A stretch of 12,653 nucleotides of DNA. It comes from CAYVOX01 sp964453035 (GTDB lineage: Bacteria > Chloroflexota > Anaerolineae > Anaerolineales > Anaerolineaceae). The translations under genes were made by a program, and so were the position numbers. Location: NCBI GenBank assembly GCA_964453035.1, contig CAYVOX010000099.1, positions 1-12,653 on the forward strand, in the 5' to 3' direction. The notes under the pieces are model-generated. The model was not told the DNA's origin and did not search any database. It worked only from the letters and a program-made list of their open reading frames with translations. Shown in pieces: positions 1 through 6,815 of the stretch; position 1 is the stretch's first letter, and each line of letters opens with the position of its first letter.

Positions 1-98
1 CGAGTATGAGAACCACAAATTAGTATTTGTCGCAACTTTAACCGGCTCCCATCTCTTACGGTTTTCTTCGCCAATGTTCAGGCTATTTTCAACCGGGT

Positions 99-107
99 TG
101 GTATAAT
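99..107 (+). promoter_or_regulatory. Extended -10 promoter of the glycosyltransferase gene
   Basis: The sequence TGGTATAAT gives a perfect TATAAT hexamer at 102-107 with the extended -10 dinucleotide TG at 99-100. No good -35 hexamer stands 16-18 bp upstream, which is tolerated at extended -10 promoters. The hexamer overlaps the first in-frame ATG at 106, so transcription should start near 113-116 and that ATG would not be in the mRNA. This favours a start at 118 or 127, with a very short leader or none. No experimental support is available. Confidence 0.6.
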
Positions 108-126
108 GGTTCCAGCAATGCCAACG

Positions 127-798
127 ATGACTGGAAAAATCCTCTGCCTGATCCCTGCCTTCAACGAAGCTGCTCACATCAAAAATGTGGTGGCCCAGGC
201 CAGCGCATTCTTGCCGGTGTTGGTGGTGGATGATGGCTCCAGGGATGATACCGCCCTGCTGGCTGAGCAGGCAGGGGCGCAGGTGCTGCGCCAGGTGCCC
301 AACCAGGGCAAAGGCGCCGCGTTGATCGCCGGGTTCAAGGCCGCGCTGCAAGGCGGCTACGAAGCCGTGCTCACCCTGGATGCCGACGGACAGCACGACC
401 CACAGGAGATTCCAAAATTTCTAGAGGAGGCCAGGCGAAAGCCAGCTGGATTAATCATCGGACAACGCGACTACAGCCAGATGCCTTTAAGGCGCCGCCT
501 GCCAAACACCCTCGGTAAAGCCTTCTTCTCCTGGGCGGTGGGAGAGGAAATTCTGGATAACCAGTCCGGCTATCGCCTCATCCGCAGCGATCTGTTGGAT
601 GCCATGCTGGCGAACCCCGAGCACGGTTTTGAGTTCGAGGTGGCGATGATTGTGGAGTGCCTCAAACACGGCCTTGGGTTGGGCTGGGTGCCCATCCGCA
701 CCATTTACGCCGATGAAAAGAGCCACATTCACCCCTTGCACCATCTGAAGCACTTCGTGCGCGTCAGCCTGGCAGCCCGCCGCAGGCTGCGCCAGTAA
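127..798 (+). CDS. Family 2 glycosyltransferase (polyprenyl-phosphate mannosyl/glucosyltransferase type)
   Basis: This is a cytoplasmic GT-A fold glycosyltransferase of the DPM1-like GT2 group. Such enzymes usually move a sugar from a nucleotide sugar to a lipid phosphate for cell-envelope glycans. Counting from the ATG at 127, the opening LIPAFNE strand is at about residues 8-14, DDGS at 35-38, the NQGKGAA loop at 59-65, the metal-binding DAD within LDADGQHD at 84-91, and DNQSGYRL, the acceptor-side motif, at 144-151. There is no C-terminal membrane segment; the protein ends in a basic tail. At about 223 residues it is a normal size for the soluble single-domain form. ATGs at 106 and 118 are in frame, but 106 lies within the -10 box and homologues usually begin a few residues before the ILCLIPAFNE strand. 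No Shine-Dalgarno precedes any of them, so the mRNA may be nearly leaderless. Sugar and acceptor cannot be told from sequence. Confidence 0.85.
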   Translation: MTGKILCLIPAFNEAAHIKNVVAQASAFLPVLVVDDGSRDDTALLAEQAGAQVLRQVPNQGKGAALIAGFKAALQGGYEAVLTLDADGQHDPQEIPKFLEEARRKPAGLIIGQRDYSQMPLRRRLPNTLGKAFFSWAVGEEILDNQSGYRLIRSDLLDAMLANPEHGFEFEVAMIVECLKHGLGLGWVPIRTIYADEKSHIHPLHHLKHFVRVSLAARRRLRQ

Positions 799-827
799 CT
801 CACCGGCGGGTGGAGAAGCTAAATCTG

Positions 828-854
828 TACCGGCTCGTGAAAGCCGGGTAGAAT
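828..854 (+). promoter_or_regulatory. Candidate promoter with overlapping inverted repeat before the P-loop gene
   Basis: A TAGAAT hexamer at 849-854 matches TATAAT at five of six positions and lies 35 nt before the ATG at 890. No clear -35 is visible. Just upstream, CCGGCT (830-835) and AGCCGG (842-847) form an inverted repeat with a 6-nt loop, which sits in the spacer region of the promoter. It could be an operator for a regulator. It could also be a weak end-of-gene hairpin for the glycosyltransferase, but no T-tract follows it. Both readings are inference. Confidence 0.35.
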
Positions 855-889
855 CGGGGGAAGTCTCTACCCACAAGAATGGAGTTACC

Positions 890-1624
890 ATGCCCCAAGA
901 TACCTTTGACGCCCTTTTACTCCTGGCTCGCCCAGCAGCGGGAAAAAGCGAAATCATCCATTACCTCAAGCACACCACGCCGCAAATTCGCCGCGAGCGC
1001 TTTCACGCCGGCAGGCTGGAGGAAATTGATGACTTTCCGATGCTGTGGACCTGGTTTGAGGAAGACGACCTGCTGAGCGAGATGGGCTTTCCCCGCCTGC
1101 ACACCACCCCCGACGGCTACTTCTTGGGAGAACACCTCTGGCACCTGCTCATCCGGCGCATCTCGCAGGAATATCATAAGCGCCTGAGGGATGTTGACCC
1201 CTCCGACCCGGTGACCACCCTGGTGGAATTCGCCCGCGGCGCCGAACACGGCGGCTTCAAACGCGCCTTTGAGCACCTTTCCCCCGAGCTTGCCAGCCGG
1301 GCAGCCATCCTTTATGTCAATGTGTCCTATGCCGAATCACTCCGCAAAAACCGCCAGCGCTTCAACCCGCAGCGCCCCGATTCTATCCTGCAACACGGTC
1401 TTTCAGATGAAAAGATAGAACATCTCTACCGCGAAAGCGACTGGCTGGAGGTGAGCGCAGGCAAAAGCCAGGGGTATCTGCCCATCAGCGGCGCGCAGGT
1501 GCCGTTTGTGGTGTTCGAAAACGAAGATGACGTCACCACCCCCGGTGGTGAACCGCTGGGGCGGCGCCTTGAGGAAACCCTCAACCGCCTGTGGAGACTG
1601 TTTACTCAGAATAAAATGGGGTGA
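890..1624 (+). CDS. P-loop NTPase, small-molecule kinase-like, function unknown
   Basis: A 244-residue soluble protein that I cannot assign to a named family. It has a Walker A motif very near the N-terminus, ARPAAGKS at residues 13-20, fitting [AG]xxxxGK[ST] after a hydrophobic strand. A second hydrophobic strand ending in acid and basic residues, TTLVEFARG (109-117), could be the Walker B or substrate region. A third strand, AAILYVNVSYAESLRKNRQRF (138-158), resembles the strand-helix with basic LID residues seen in P-loop kinases such as nucleotide kinases and zeta-toxin-like proteins. The start is well supported: GGAG at 881-884 stands 5 nt before the ATG, and a TAGAAT promoter lies upstream. 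The 3' end overlaps the convergent FAH gene by 23 bp. Phosphate transfer from ATP to an unknown small molecule is the best guess. GTP binding or a non-kinase ATPase remains possible. Confidence 0.7.
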   Translation: MPQDTFDALLLLARPAAGKSEIIHYLKHTTPQIRRERFHAGRLEEIDDFPMLWTWFEEDDLLSEMGFPRLHTTPDGYFLGEHLWHLLIRRISQEYHKRLRDVDPSDPVTTLVEFARGAEHGGFKRAFEHLSPELASRAAILYVNVSYAESLRKNRQRFNPQRPDSILQHGLSDEKIEHLYRESDWLEVSAGKSQGYLPISGAQVPFVVFENEDDVTTPGGEPLGRRLEETLNRLWRLFTQNKMG

Positions 1625-2462
1625 CCAGCTCGCCAATCCCTTCGATATGGATGGTCACCACCTCACCATCTTTGAGGAAAACCGCCCCTCCCCCGCCGCG
1701 CTGGGTGCGTCCGGGCGTGCCGGTGGAGATGATATCCCCCGGCTCCAGCGTCATCACCTGGCTGAGGTAGGCAATCAGGTAGGGGATGGAAAAAATCATC
1801 TGCGAGGTGTGCGTGCGCTGCTCTTCAAAGCCATCCACTTCGGCGCATAATTTAAGCTGGTGAGGGTTGGGGATCTCGTCCCGGGTAACCAGCCACGGTC
1901 CCATGGGACCAAAGCCATCAAAGCATTTGCCAATCATCCACTGGCTGGTGCGTTTCTGGTAATCCCGCGCGCTGACGTCATTAAAAATAGTGTAACCTGC
2001 CACATAACTGTAGGCGCTGATCTCAGGGATGGACCTGCCGCGCCGGCCTATCACCACCGCCAATTCGGCTTCGTAATCCACCTGCGGGGTAATGGCCGGC
2101 AGCACTACCGCCTGGCGCGCACCGATGACGGTGTTAGGGGTCTTGCCGAAGATGGTTGGAAATTCAGGTCGGGTGGCACTGCCGGCATGGTCGGTGTAAT
2201 TGTGGCCCAGGCAGAGGATCTTGCCGGGCTTTGGCACCGGCGCCAGCAGGCGCACTGAGGAAAGTGGAATCATCCGCTCAGAGGGTGTCGAATCCAGTGC
2301 CTTCCGCGCCTTTTCCAGAGCAGGTTCACCCTCAGCCAGCAAAGCATTCATCTCCGCAGGCAAACCAACGCTTGCCAGGTCCAGCAGGAAATCTTGCATG
2401 CCGTGCTGAGCCACAGCACCGGTTCGCGCGCCATTCTGATCCTCAAAGGTCACCAGCTTCAT
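1602..2462 (-). CDS. Fumarylacetoacetate hydrolase (FAH) family protein
   Basis: A cytoplasmic enzyme of the FAH/HpaG superfamily, whose members cleave or hydrate acylpyruvates and related 2-keto acids using a divalent metal. Counting from the GTG at 2468, the core begins at KPGKILCLGHNY (80-91). The metal-binding acids are E133 and E135 in DYEAELAVVIG and D164 in FNDVSARDYQ, with the conserved K181 in GKCFDGFGPMGP and TGTPGRT at 249-255. The length (286 residues from the ATG) is normal for the two-part family with a short N-terminal domain. The start at 2462 is chosen because GGGAGG (2469-2474) lies 6 nt before this ATG but abuts the upstream in-frame GTG. The gene has its own candidate promoter at 2513-2521 and converges with the P-loop gene. 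Candidate substrates include acylpyruvates and 2,4-diketo-3-deoxy sugar acids. The exact reaction is not readable from sequence. Confidence 0.9.
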   Translation of the reverse strand: MKLVTFEDQNGARTGAVAQHGMQDFLLDLASVGLPAEMNALLAEGEPALEKARKALDSTPSERMIPLSSVRLLAPVPKPGKILCLGHNYTDHAGSATRPEFPTIFGKTPNTVIGARQAVVLPAITPQVDYEAELAVVIGRRGRSIPEISAYSYVAGYTIFNDVSARDYQKRTSQWMIGKCFDGFGPMGPWLVTRDEIPNPHQLKLCAEVDGFEEQRTHTSQMIFSIPYLIAYLSQVMTLEPGDIISTGTPGRTQRGGGGAVFLKDGEVVTIHIEGIGELVTPFYSE

Positions 2463-2483
2463 ATTCACCCTCCCAACAAGGAC

Positions 2484-2512
2484 TTAAGCCGGGGTTTTTC
2501 CAGCCCGGTTAA
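2484..2512 (-). promoter_or_regulatory. Imperfect inverted repeat at the FAH transcription start
   Basis: TTAA plus CCGGG (2484-2493, with one bulged base at 2488) pairs with CCCGG plus TTAA (2504-2512) around a loop of about 10 nt. It directly follows the candidate -10 box of the minus-strand FAH gene, so it would cover the start site or fold at the 5' end of the mRNA. It has no T-tract on either side and therefore does not look like a terminator. An operator role is inference. Confidence 0.35.
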
Positions 2513-2521
2513 ACTATAGCA
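2513..2521 (-). promoter_or_regulatory. Extended -10 promoter of the FAH-family gene
   Basis: On the minus strand the sequence reads TGCTATAGT, a TATAGT hexamer (2513-2518) with the TG of an extended -10 element just upstream (2520-2521). The -35 region is poor. The predicted start near 2506 would leave a leader of about 40 nt before the ATG at 2462. It lies in the gap after the propeller gene, so the FAH gene can be transcribed on its own. Confidence 0.5.
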
Positions 2522-2549
2522 TGAATTGAATTTTTCATCCGAGTGAAAG

Positions 2550-4643
2550 CTACGGCCAGCGGAAGTAAGCACGCAGCACGCCGTGCCCGCGGGTGTTGAA
2601 ATAAACCCACGCAGGGTCAGCCCAATCAAAGGTGATATCTCCAACGCTGTGATAACGCAACTCCGTGGGCTTATTCAGCCAGGTCAGCCCGGAATTGACC
2701 GTCATCCACACGCCGTCGGTCGTGCCCGCCAGCAACACCTGAGGTTTTGAGGGGTGCACGCCCACGCCTGTGACGGTGACGCCCGCCAGGCCAATATGCG
2801 TCCAGGTTGCCCCGCTCCGCGTATAGATGCCGTTACTGGTGCCGGCATAAAGCGTTCCGCCGGGCGAGCGCTTGAGGGTGTAGGTGATGACGTTCGGCAG
2901 CCCTCCATCGCTCCAGGCAGCGCCGCCATTGGTGGTTACCTTGAGTCCGCCCACAACCGAGCTGGACGCCCATACCAGGCTGGGATTGACAGGGTCAACC
3001 GCAATCGCCTCGATGCTTTGCCCGGCAAAACCCGCCGCCTGCCAGGTGACGGCTTCATCCAGGCTGCGATACAACCCCGCGCCGCCGGTGCCCAGGTAAA
3101 CCGTTTTTGGGTTTGATGGCGCAAAAGCCATCACCTGCAAGGGGGCGTAGGTGGTTGTGGAATCAAGAGCTTCTTCGCCAACGCCGAGCGCCGCTTCAAA
3201 GCTTGCAAAGGGATGATCCTCGCCAGATTCCACCCGTGCAGTGCTCAGAGGCAGGTTTAATCCAATCGGCTGCCAGCCCAGCGTGGTAGCCCGGTCACCG
3301 CGAAACAACCCACCAGACTGGGTGAGCGCATAGAACACGTTGGCGTTCTGCGGGTGAATGAGCAGCGCGTTGACGTAAAGGTCGGTGAGACCGTAGTTAA
3401 ATTCCGACCAGTTCGCTCCGCGGTTGGTGGATTTCATCACCCCGCGGCCAAAGACGCTGGTGAAGACTGTTTTAGCGTCGGTCGGGTGAATGACCGTGGC
3501 AGTGACCTGGCTGGCCTTAAGCCCGCTCTGGCTGGGCGCCCAGGTCAGCCCGCCGTTGGCGCTCAACAACAACCCTGCGCCCGATGTGCCGCTGAAAACC
3601 CGCAGGTGATTGGCCGGGTCCACCAGAAGACCAAAAATGGAAGGCAGCCCGCTACCAGCCGGCAGCCAGGTTAGCCCGCTGTTGGTGGATTTCATCACGC
3701 CCTGGTTATACGTTCCCACATACAGGGTTGAGGTCAGGACCGGGTCAATCGCCAGGCTGTAAATTTTTGAATCAGCTATACCGTTCTCTTCCAGCACCCA
3801 GCTCAGCCCGCCATTAACCGTCTTGAATACCCCGCTGTTGTGCCACACACCCATAAAAACGGTGGCGCTGTTTTTAGGATCCACCGCAATCGCCCGTCCA
3901 GACCCATCCGTGATGCCACTGGAGACCGGGTACCAGGTTTCGCCGCGGTCTTCGCTACGGAAGGGACCGTGCTCGTGCGAGGCGGCATAAACGATATTGG
4001 AAGCGGTGGGATTGATGGCAATTGAATAGATCCAATCCTGCTGGCTCACCCCGCCGATGTTTTGCAGTTTCGCCTGCCAGGAAGCGCCCCCATCCGCGCT
4101 TTTATACAACACGCCAGCCCAGGGGGCAATCCCGTCATTGGAGATGCCGCGCGTACCCGCATACACCACCCCCGGGGTTTTAGGGTCAACTGCCAGCGTA
4201 TAAGTCACAGCCTCCGGCTGAATGCCCACGCTGGCAACCGCCCAGGATAGCGCCGCGTTGGTGGATTTGTAAATGGAGCCCTTATACGTGCCAGCGTAAA
4301 GCACCCTGGGGTCAAGCGGATCAACCGCCAGCGCGTTGATAAACAGGTTCCCCAGCCCCAGGTTGGCTGCCTCCCAGGTGAGACCGCCGTCCGCGCTTTT
4401 AAACACCCCCCCGCCCCACGAACCGGCGAATATGTTCTGCGGGTTGCGCGGGTCAGCAGCCAGCACCACCAGCGTTCCCCCTTCCGGGCCAAGCCAGATG
4501 GGAGGTTCATCCCGCGCCACCATCGGAAAGTACTGGTGCCGGATTGTGGCGCCCAGCACCGGCCCGGGTAAGGCAGCGCCCGCGCTGCCCATCAGGGCAA
4601 CCACCAACAAACACAGGGAGGCAAACAGCAGTTTTCTGGTCAA
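2550..4643 (-). CDS. Secreted BNR/Asp-box repeat beta-propeller protein
   Basis: A 697-residue exported protein. The N-terminus MTRKLLFASLCLLVVALMGSAGA is a clear signal peptide (basic n-region, hydrophobic core, AGA before the likely cleavage near residue 23). The rest is about 13 repeats of 45-60 residues, each with a strand such as AVDPxxPxxVYAGT followed by an Asp-box-like turn S-x-D/N-x-G-x-T-W. Clear copies are at about 83-90, 127-134, 182-189, 230-237, 275-282, 319-326, 361-368, 405-412, 527-534, 570-577 and 648-655, with degenerate ones near 450-457 and 608-614. A repeat-free stretch of about 40 residues (465-505) splits the array. The count fits two seven-bladed propellers, as in the GH74/sortilin fold, but I do not see the GH74 catalytic motifs, so binding or scaffolding is more likely than hydrolysis. 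The start is a TTG at 4643; no in-frame ATG or GTG lies upstream before the terminator, and the Shine-Dalgarno is weak. A weak promoter (TTGCAA 4678-4683, CATATT 4656-4661) lies close by. Confidence 0.88.
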   Translation of the reverse strand: MTRKLLFASLCLLVVALMGSAGAALPGPVLGATIRHQYFPMVARDEPPIWLGPEGGTLVVLAADPRNPQNIFAGSWGGGVFKSADGGLTWEAANLGLGNLFINALAVDPLDPRVLYAGTYKGSIYKSTNAALSWAVASVGIQPEAVTYTLAVDPKTPGVVYAGTRGISNDGIAPWAGVLYKSADGGASWQAKLQNIGGVSQQDWIYSIAINPTASNIVYAASHEHGPFRSEDRGETWYPVSSGITDGSGRAIAVDPKNSATVFMGVWHNSGVFKTVNGGLSWVLEENGIADSKIYSLAIDPVLTSTLYVGTYNQGVMKSTNSGLTWLPAGSGLPSIFGLLVDPANHLRVFSGTSGAGLLLSANGGLTWAPSQSGLKASQVTATVIHPTDAKTVFTSVFGRGVMKSTNRGANWSEFNYGLTDLYVNALLIHPQNANVFYALTQSGGLFRGDRATTLGWQPIGLNLPLSTARVESGEDHPFASFEAALGVGEEALDSTTTYAPLQVMAFAPSNPKTVYLGTGGAGLYRSLDEAVTWQAAGFAGQSIEAIAVDPVNPSLVWASSSVVGGLKVTTNGGAAWSDGGLPNVITYTLKRSPGGTLYAGTSNGIYTRSGATWTHIGLAGVTVTGVGVHPSKPQVLLAGTTDGVWMTVNSGLTWLNKPTELRYHSVGDITFDWADPAWVYFNTRGHGVLRAYFRWP
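3423..3698 (-). repeat. Two identical 18-bp copies within the propeller coding repeats
   Basis: The 18-bp sequence GTTGGTGGATTTCATCAC occurs at 3423-3440 and again at 3681-3698, and its first part recurs near 4258. Each copy encodes the same Asp-box turn on the minus strand (MKSTN). Neighbouring repeats are much more diverged at the DNA level. Near-identity at these sites suggests recent duplication or gene conversion among blades; strong selection on the motif is the alternative. Confidence 0.6.
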
Positions 4644-4703
4644 GGCACACCGTTGAATATGTGAATTGCGGTTACCCTTGCAAAAATGGTGCCAATTGAC
4701 CAG

Positions 4704-4756
4704 AAAAAAAACAACCTGCCCCGCTAAGTCTCGACGAAGGTCAGCGGGGCAGGTTG
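4704..4756 (-). terminator. Rho-independent terminator of the aminotransferase gene
   Basis: A perfect 14-bp GC-rich stem, CAACCTGCCCCGCT at 4712-4725 paired with AGCGGGGCAGGTTG at 4743-4756, encloses a 17-nt loop. On the minus strand it is followed at once by eight T residues (4711-4704). It begins 10 nt after the aminotransferase stop codon. It also insulates the downstream propeller gene, which must then use its own promoter. Confidence 0.95.
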
Positions 4757-4765
4757 CGACCCGGC

Positions 4766-5866
4766 TTACAGCAGCTCTTTGAGAGCCGCCAGCAGCAGAG
4801 TGACGTTTTCCCGCCGGGAGGAGTAGCCCATCAGGCCGATCCGCCAGATTTTTCCTGCCAGGGGGCCAAAGCCGCCGGCGATTTCAATGTTGTAATCGTT
4901 GAGCAGCTTTCGGCGCAGTGCCAGGTCATCCACCCCTGCGGGGATTTGTACGGTGGTCAGGCTGGGCAAACGGTGGGCTCGCGGAACATGCAGCTTCAGG
5001 CCCAGGCTTTCCAGTCCGGCCCACAGCAGTTCAGCATTTTCGTGGTGACGTTGCCAGCGCGCCTCCAGGCCTTCCTCCAACGCAATCGCCAGTCCCTCGT
5101 GCAGGGCGTAAACCATGTTGATGGGCACTGTATGGTGGTAGGCGCGTTCCTTGCCCCAGTACTTGGCAATCAGGTTGAGGTCCAGATACCAGTTAGCCAC
5201 CTTTGTTTTACGGTTCTGGAGTGTCTCAAGCGCGCGCGGACTGATGGTGAGCGGCGCCAGCCCGGGCGGCACGCCCAGGCATTTTTGCGTCCCGCTGTAA
5301 GCGATATCCACGCCATTTCCATCAATGGCAACCGGCATTCCCCCCAGCGAGGTCACGCAGTCAAGCAGCAGCAGGCCCTTTTGAGCGTGCACCAGCTCCC
5401 CCAGGCCTTCCAGAGGCTGCAGCGCTCCGGTGGAGGTTTCAGCATGAACAAAGGCAGCCAGCCGGGCGGGTTTTTTATCCAGTTCGGCGCGCACCTCGTC
5501 GAGGGTGAATACCTTGCCCCATGGCTTTTCGATGCGGCGCACTTCCGCCCCATACCGCGAAGCCATCTCACACATGCGCTGGCTGAAAAAGCCGTTGACG
5601 CCCACCAGCACGCTGTCGCCCGGTTCAATGAAGTTGCACAGGCTGGCTTCCATCCCTGCGCTGCCCGTTCCCGAAACAGGCAGGGTGATGGGGTTAGCCG
5701 TCTGGAACACGGCTCTCAACCCCTCCTGCACCTGGTCCATGACGGCGAAGAATTGAGGATCGAGGTAGCCGATGGTGGGGCTGGAAAGAGCCTGCAGGAT
5801 GCGCGGATGCACAGCGCTGGGGCCAGGCCCGAGCAAAAGCCGGGGTTTAAAGTTGAGTGCGTTCAT
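4766..5866 (-). CDS. PLP-dependent class V aminotransferase, alanine/serine-glyoxylate aminotransferase type
   Basis: A fold-type I PLP enzyme of the AGT/SgaA group, transferring an amino group from alanine or serine to glyoxylate in the cytoplasm. The 366 residues are a normal full length. LLGPGPSAVHPRIL (11-24) is the typical opening; SGTGSAGMEA (65-74) is the cofactor phosphate-binding loop; D169 in LLDCVTSLGG contacts the pyridine nitrogen; K195 in YSGTQKCLGVPPG forms the internal aldimine; and R342 in WRIGLMG is the expected carboxylate-binding arginine. The start is firm: AAGGAG (5873-5878) lies 6 nt before the ATG. It is the first gene of the minus-strand side of a divergent region and a single-gene unit closed by a strong terminator. 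The true donor (serine, alanine, or aspartate as in some archaeal and photorespiratory relatives) cannot be told from sequence. Phosphoserine aminotransferase is less likely given the motif set. Confidence 0.9.
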   Translation of the reverse strand: MNALNFKPRLLLGPGPSAVHPRILQALSSPTIGYLDPQFFAVMDQVQEGLRAVFQTANPITLPVSGTGSAGMEASLCNFIEPGDSVLVGVNGFFSQRMCEMASRYGAEVRRIEKPWGKVFTLDEVRAELDKKPARLAAFVHAETSTGALQPLEGLGELVHAQKGLLLLDCVTSLGGMPVAIDGNGVDIAYSGTQKCLGVPPGLAPLTISPRALETLQNRKTKVANWYLDLNLIAKYWGKERAYHHTVPINMVYALHEGLAIALEEGLEARWQRHHENAELLWAGLESLGLKLHVPRAHRLPSLTTVQIPAGVDDLALRRKLLNDYNIEIAGGFGPLAGKIWRIGLMGYSSRRENVTLLLAALKELL

Positions 5867-5936
5867 GAGATTCTCCTTACCGAAGTAATTATCTGAAGCT
5901 CCATAAGCGATAATCCGCCAACCATTTTAACCCTTA

Positions 5937-5945
5937 TGATACAAT
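5937..5945 (+). promoter_or_regulatory. Extended -10 promoter of the two-gene barrel operon
   Basis: TGATACAAT contains a TACAAT hexamer (5940-5945) with TG at 5937-5938. The -35 region is not recognisable. Transcription would begin near 5952, just downstream of the in-frame ATG at 5950. That ATG would then lie outside the mRNA, which supports the ATG at 6004 as the real start and leaves a leader of about 50 nt. Confidence 0.5.
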
Positions 5946-6003
5946 AATTATGAGGTTGCGTCACCGCAACCTGAACTTCAACCCAACCAAGGATTCTCCC
6001 GCT

Positions 6004-6801
6004 ATGCCGCTTCCCATCATTAACCTGGGTTCGCTCACCGTCTCGCGTCTCATCCTGGGTAGTAACCCGTTTTCGGGCTTTTCGCACCAGTCTCCAGCCC
6101 TGGATGCGGAGATGATGCACTACTACAGCAGCCAGCGCATCAAAGAAACCCTGGCGCTGGCAGAGCAACTGGGCGTGACCGCTCTGATTGGCCGCGCCGA
6201 CGCCCACATGGTGCGCCTGCTGGCGGAATACTGGGATGAAGGCGGAACAATAAAATGGATAGCCCAAACCTGCACGGAATTTGGCATGCCGTTGGCCGGT
6301 GCGCTGCGGGCCATCAAAGGTGGGGCCAGCGCGGTGTACCTCCACGGTGGGCAGATGGATTACCTGAAGCACCACGACATGAAATCTGAAGTGCAATCTG
6401 CGCTGGATGCCATCCACCAGGCAGGGTTACCCGCCGGCGTGGCTGCTCACATGCATACCACCCTGCAGTGGGCCGCGCAGCACTTTGAATTTGAGTTTCA
6501 CATGTGCTCCTATTACAACCCTTCGGACCGCACCCAGTATGCGGGACACAAAAGCGGCATAACCGAGGTTTACGCGGAAGAAGACCGGGATAACATGGTG
6601 GCGGTGATTGCCGGGCTGCCGAAACCCGCCATTCATTATAAAATTTTCGCGGCAGGGCGCAACGACCCCGTGCAGGCCTTCCAATTCACCGCTGCGCACC
6701 TGCGCCCCATGGATGCTGTCTGCATCGGTGTCTTTCTTAAGCAAAAACCGGACATGCTGGCTGAAGATATCCGGCTATTTGAATCTATTTGTCTGCAGTA
6801 A
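6004..6801 (+). CDS. Uncharacterised TIM-barrel-like protein, aldo/keto reductase-like fold suspected
   Basis: A 265-residue cytoplasmic protein with no family I can name. It opens with a strand and loop, SRLILGSNPFSGFSH (14-28), that recalls the start of aldo/keto-reductase-like barrels. Alternating strands and helices then follow in barrel order. Distinctive blocks are RADAHMVRLL (64-73), VYLHGGQMDYL (111-121), GVAAHMHTTL (145-154), FHMCSYYNPSDR (165-176), HYKIFAAGRNDP (211-222) and AVCIGVFLKQKPDM (238-251). The many conserved-looking His, Asp and Cys residues at strand ends suggest an enzyme, possibly metal-dependent. The ATG at 5950 is in frame but overlaps the promoter start region, and the 18 extra residues do not look like part of the fold; AAGGA (5989-5993) precedes 6004. 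The gene is followed 14 nt later by a xylose-isomerase-like gene, so the two are very likely one operon acting on a sugar or polyol. Function unknown. Confidence 0.85.
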   Translation: MPLPIINLGSLTVSRLILGSNPFSGFSHQSPALDAEMMHYYSSQRIKETLALAEQLGVTALIGRADAHMVRLLAEYWDEGGTIKWIAQTCTEFGMPLAGALRAIKGGASAVYLHGGQMDYLKHHDMKSEVQSALDAIHQAGLPAGVAAHMHTTLQWAAQHFEFEFHMCSYYNPSDRTQYAGHKSGITEVYAEEDRDNMVAVIAGLPKPAIHYKIFAAGRNDPVQAFQFTAAHLRPMDAVCIGVFLKQKPDMLAEDIRLFESICLQ

Positions 6802-6815
6802 CCCTGGAGGGTGAT

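Noticed and set aside
1..106. Open frames on both strands at the left edge, possible end of an upstream gene
   Set aside because: About 35 codons stay open in one plus frame and one minus frame, but neither gives a recognisable product, and such lengths occur by chance. Apart from the promoter I see only a 6-bp inverted repeat (ACAAAT 15-20, ATTTGT 25-30).
487..957. Minus-strand open frame across the glycosyltransferase end and the following gap
   Set aside because: It spans two well-supported plus-strand genes and their promoter, has low-complexity Ala/Gly/Arg composition and no ribosome site.
1533..1552. CACCACC/GGTGGTG hairpin with a 3-nt loop in the P-loop gene
   Set aside because: It lies within coding sequence, has no T-tract on either strand, and is common by chance in GC-rich codons.
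4754..5896. Open frame of 380 codons on the plus strand opposite the aminotransferase
   Set aside because: It mirrors the aminotransferase gene, is rich in Gln, His, Arg and Pro, has no domain-like pattern, and runs through a clear terminator at its start.
5867..5936. Promoter of the aminotransferase gene
   Set aside because: Several AT-rich hexamers occur on the minus strand (for example TAAAAT and GATAAT), but none pairs with a -35 at proper spacing, so I could not choose one.
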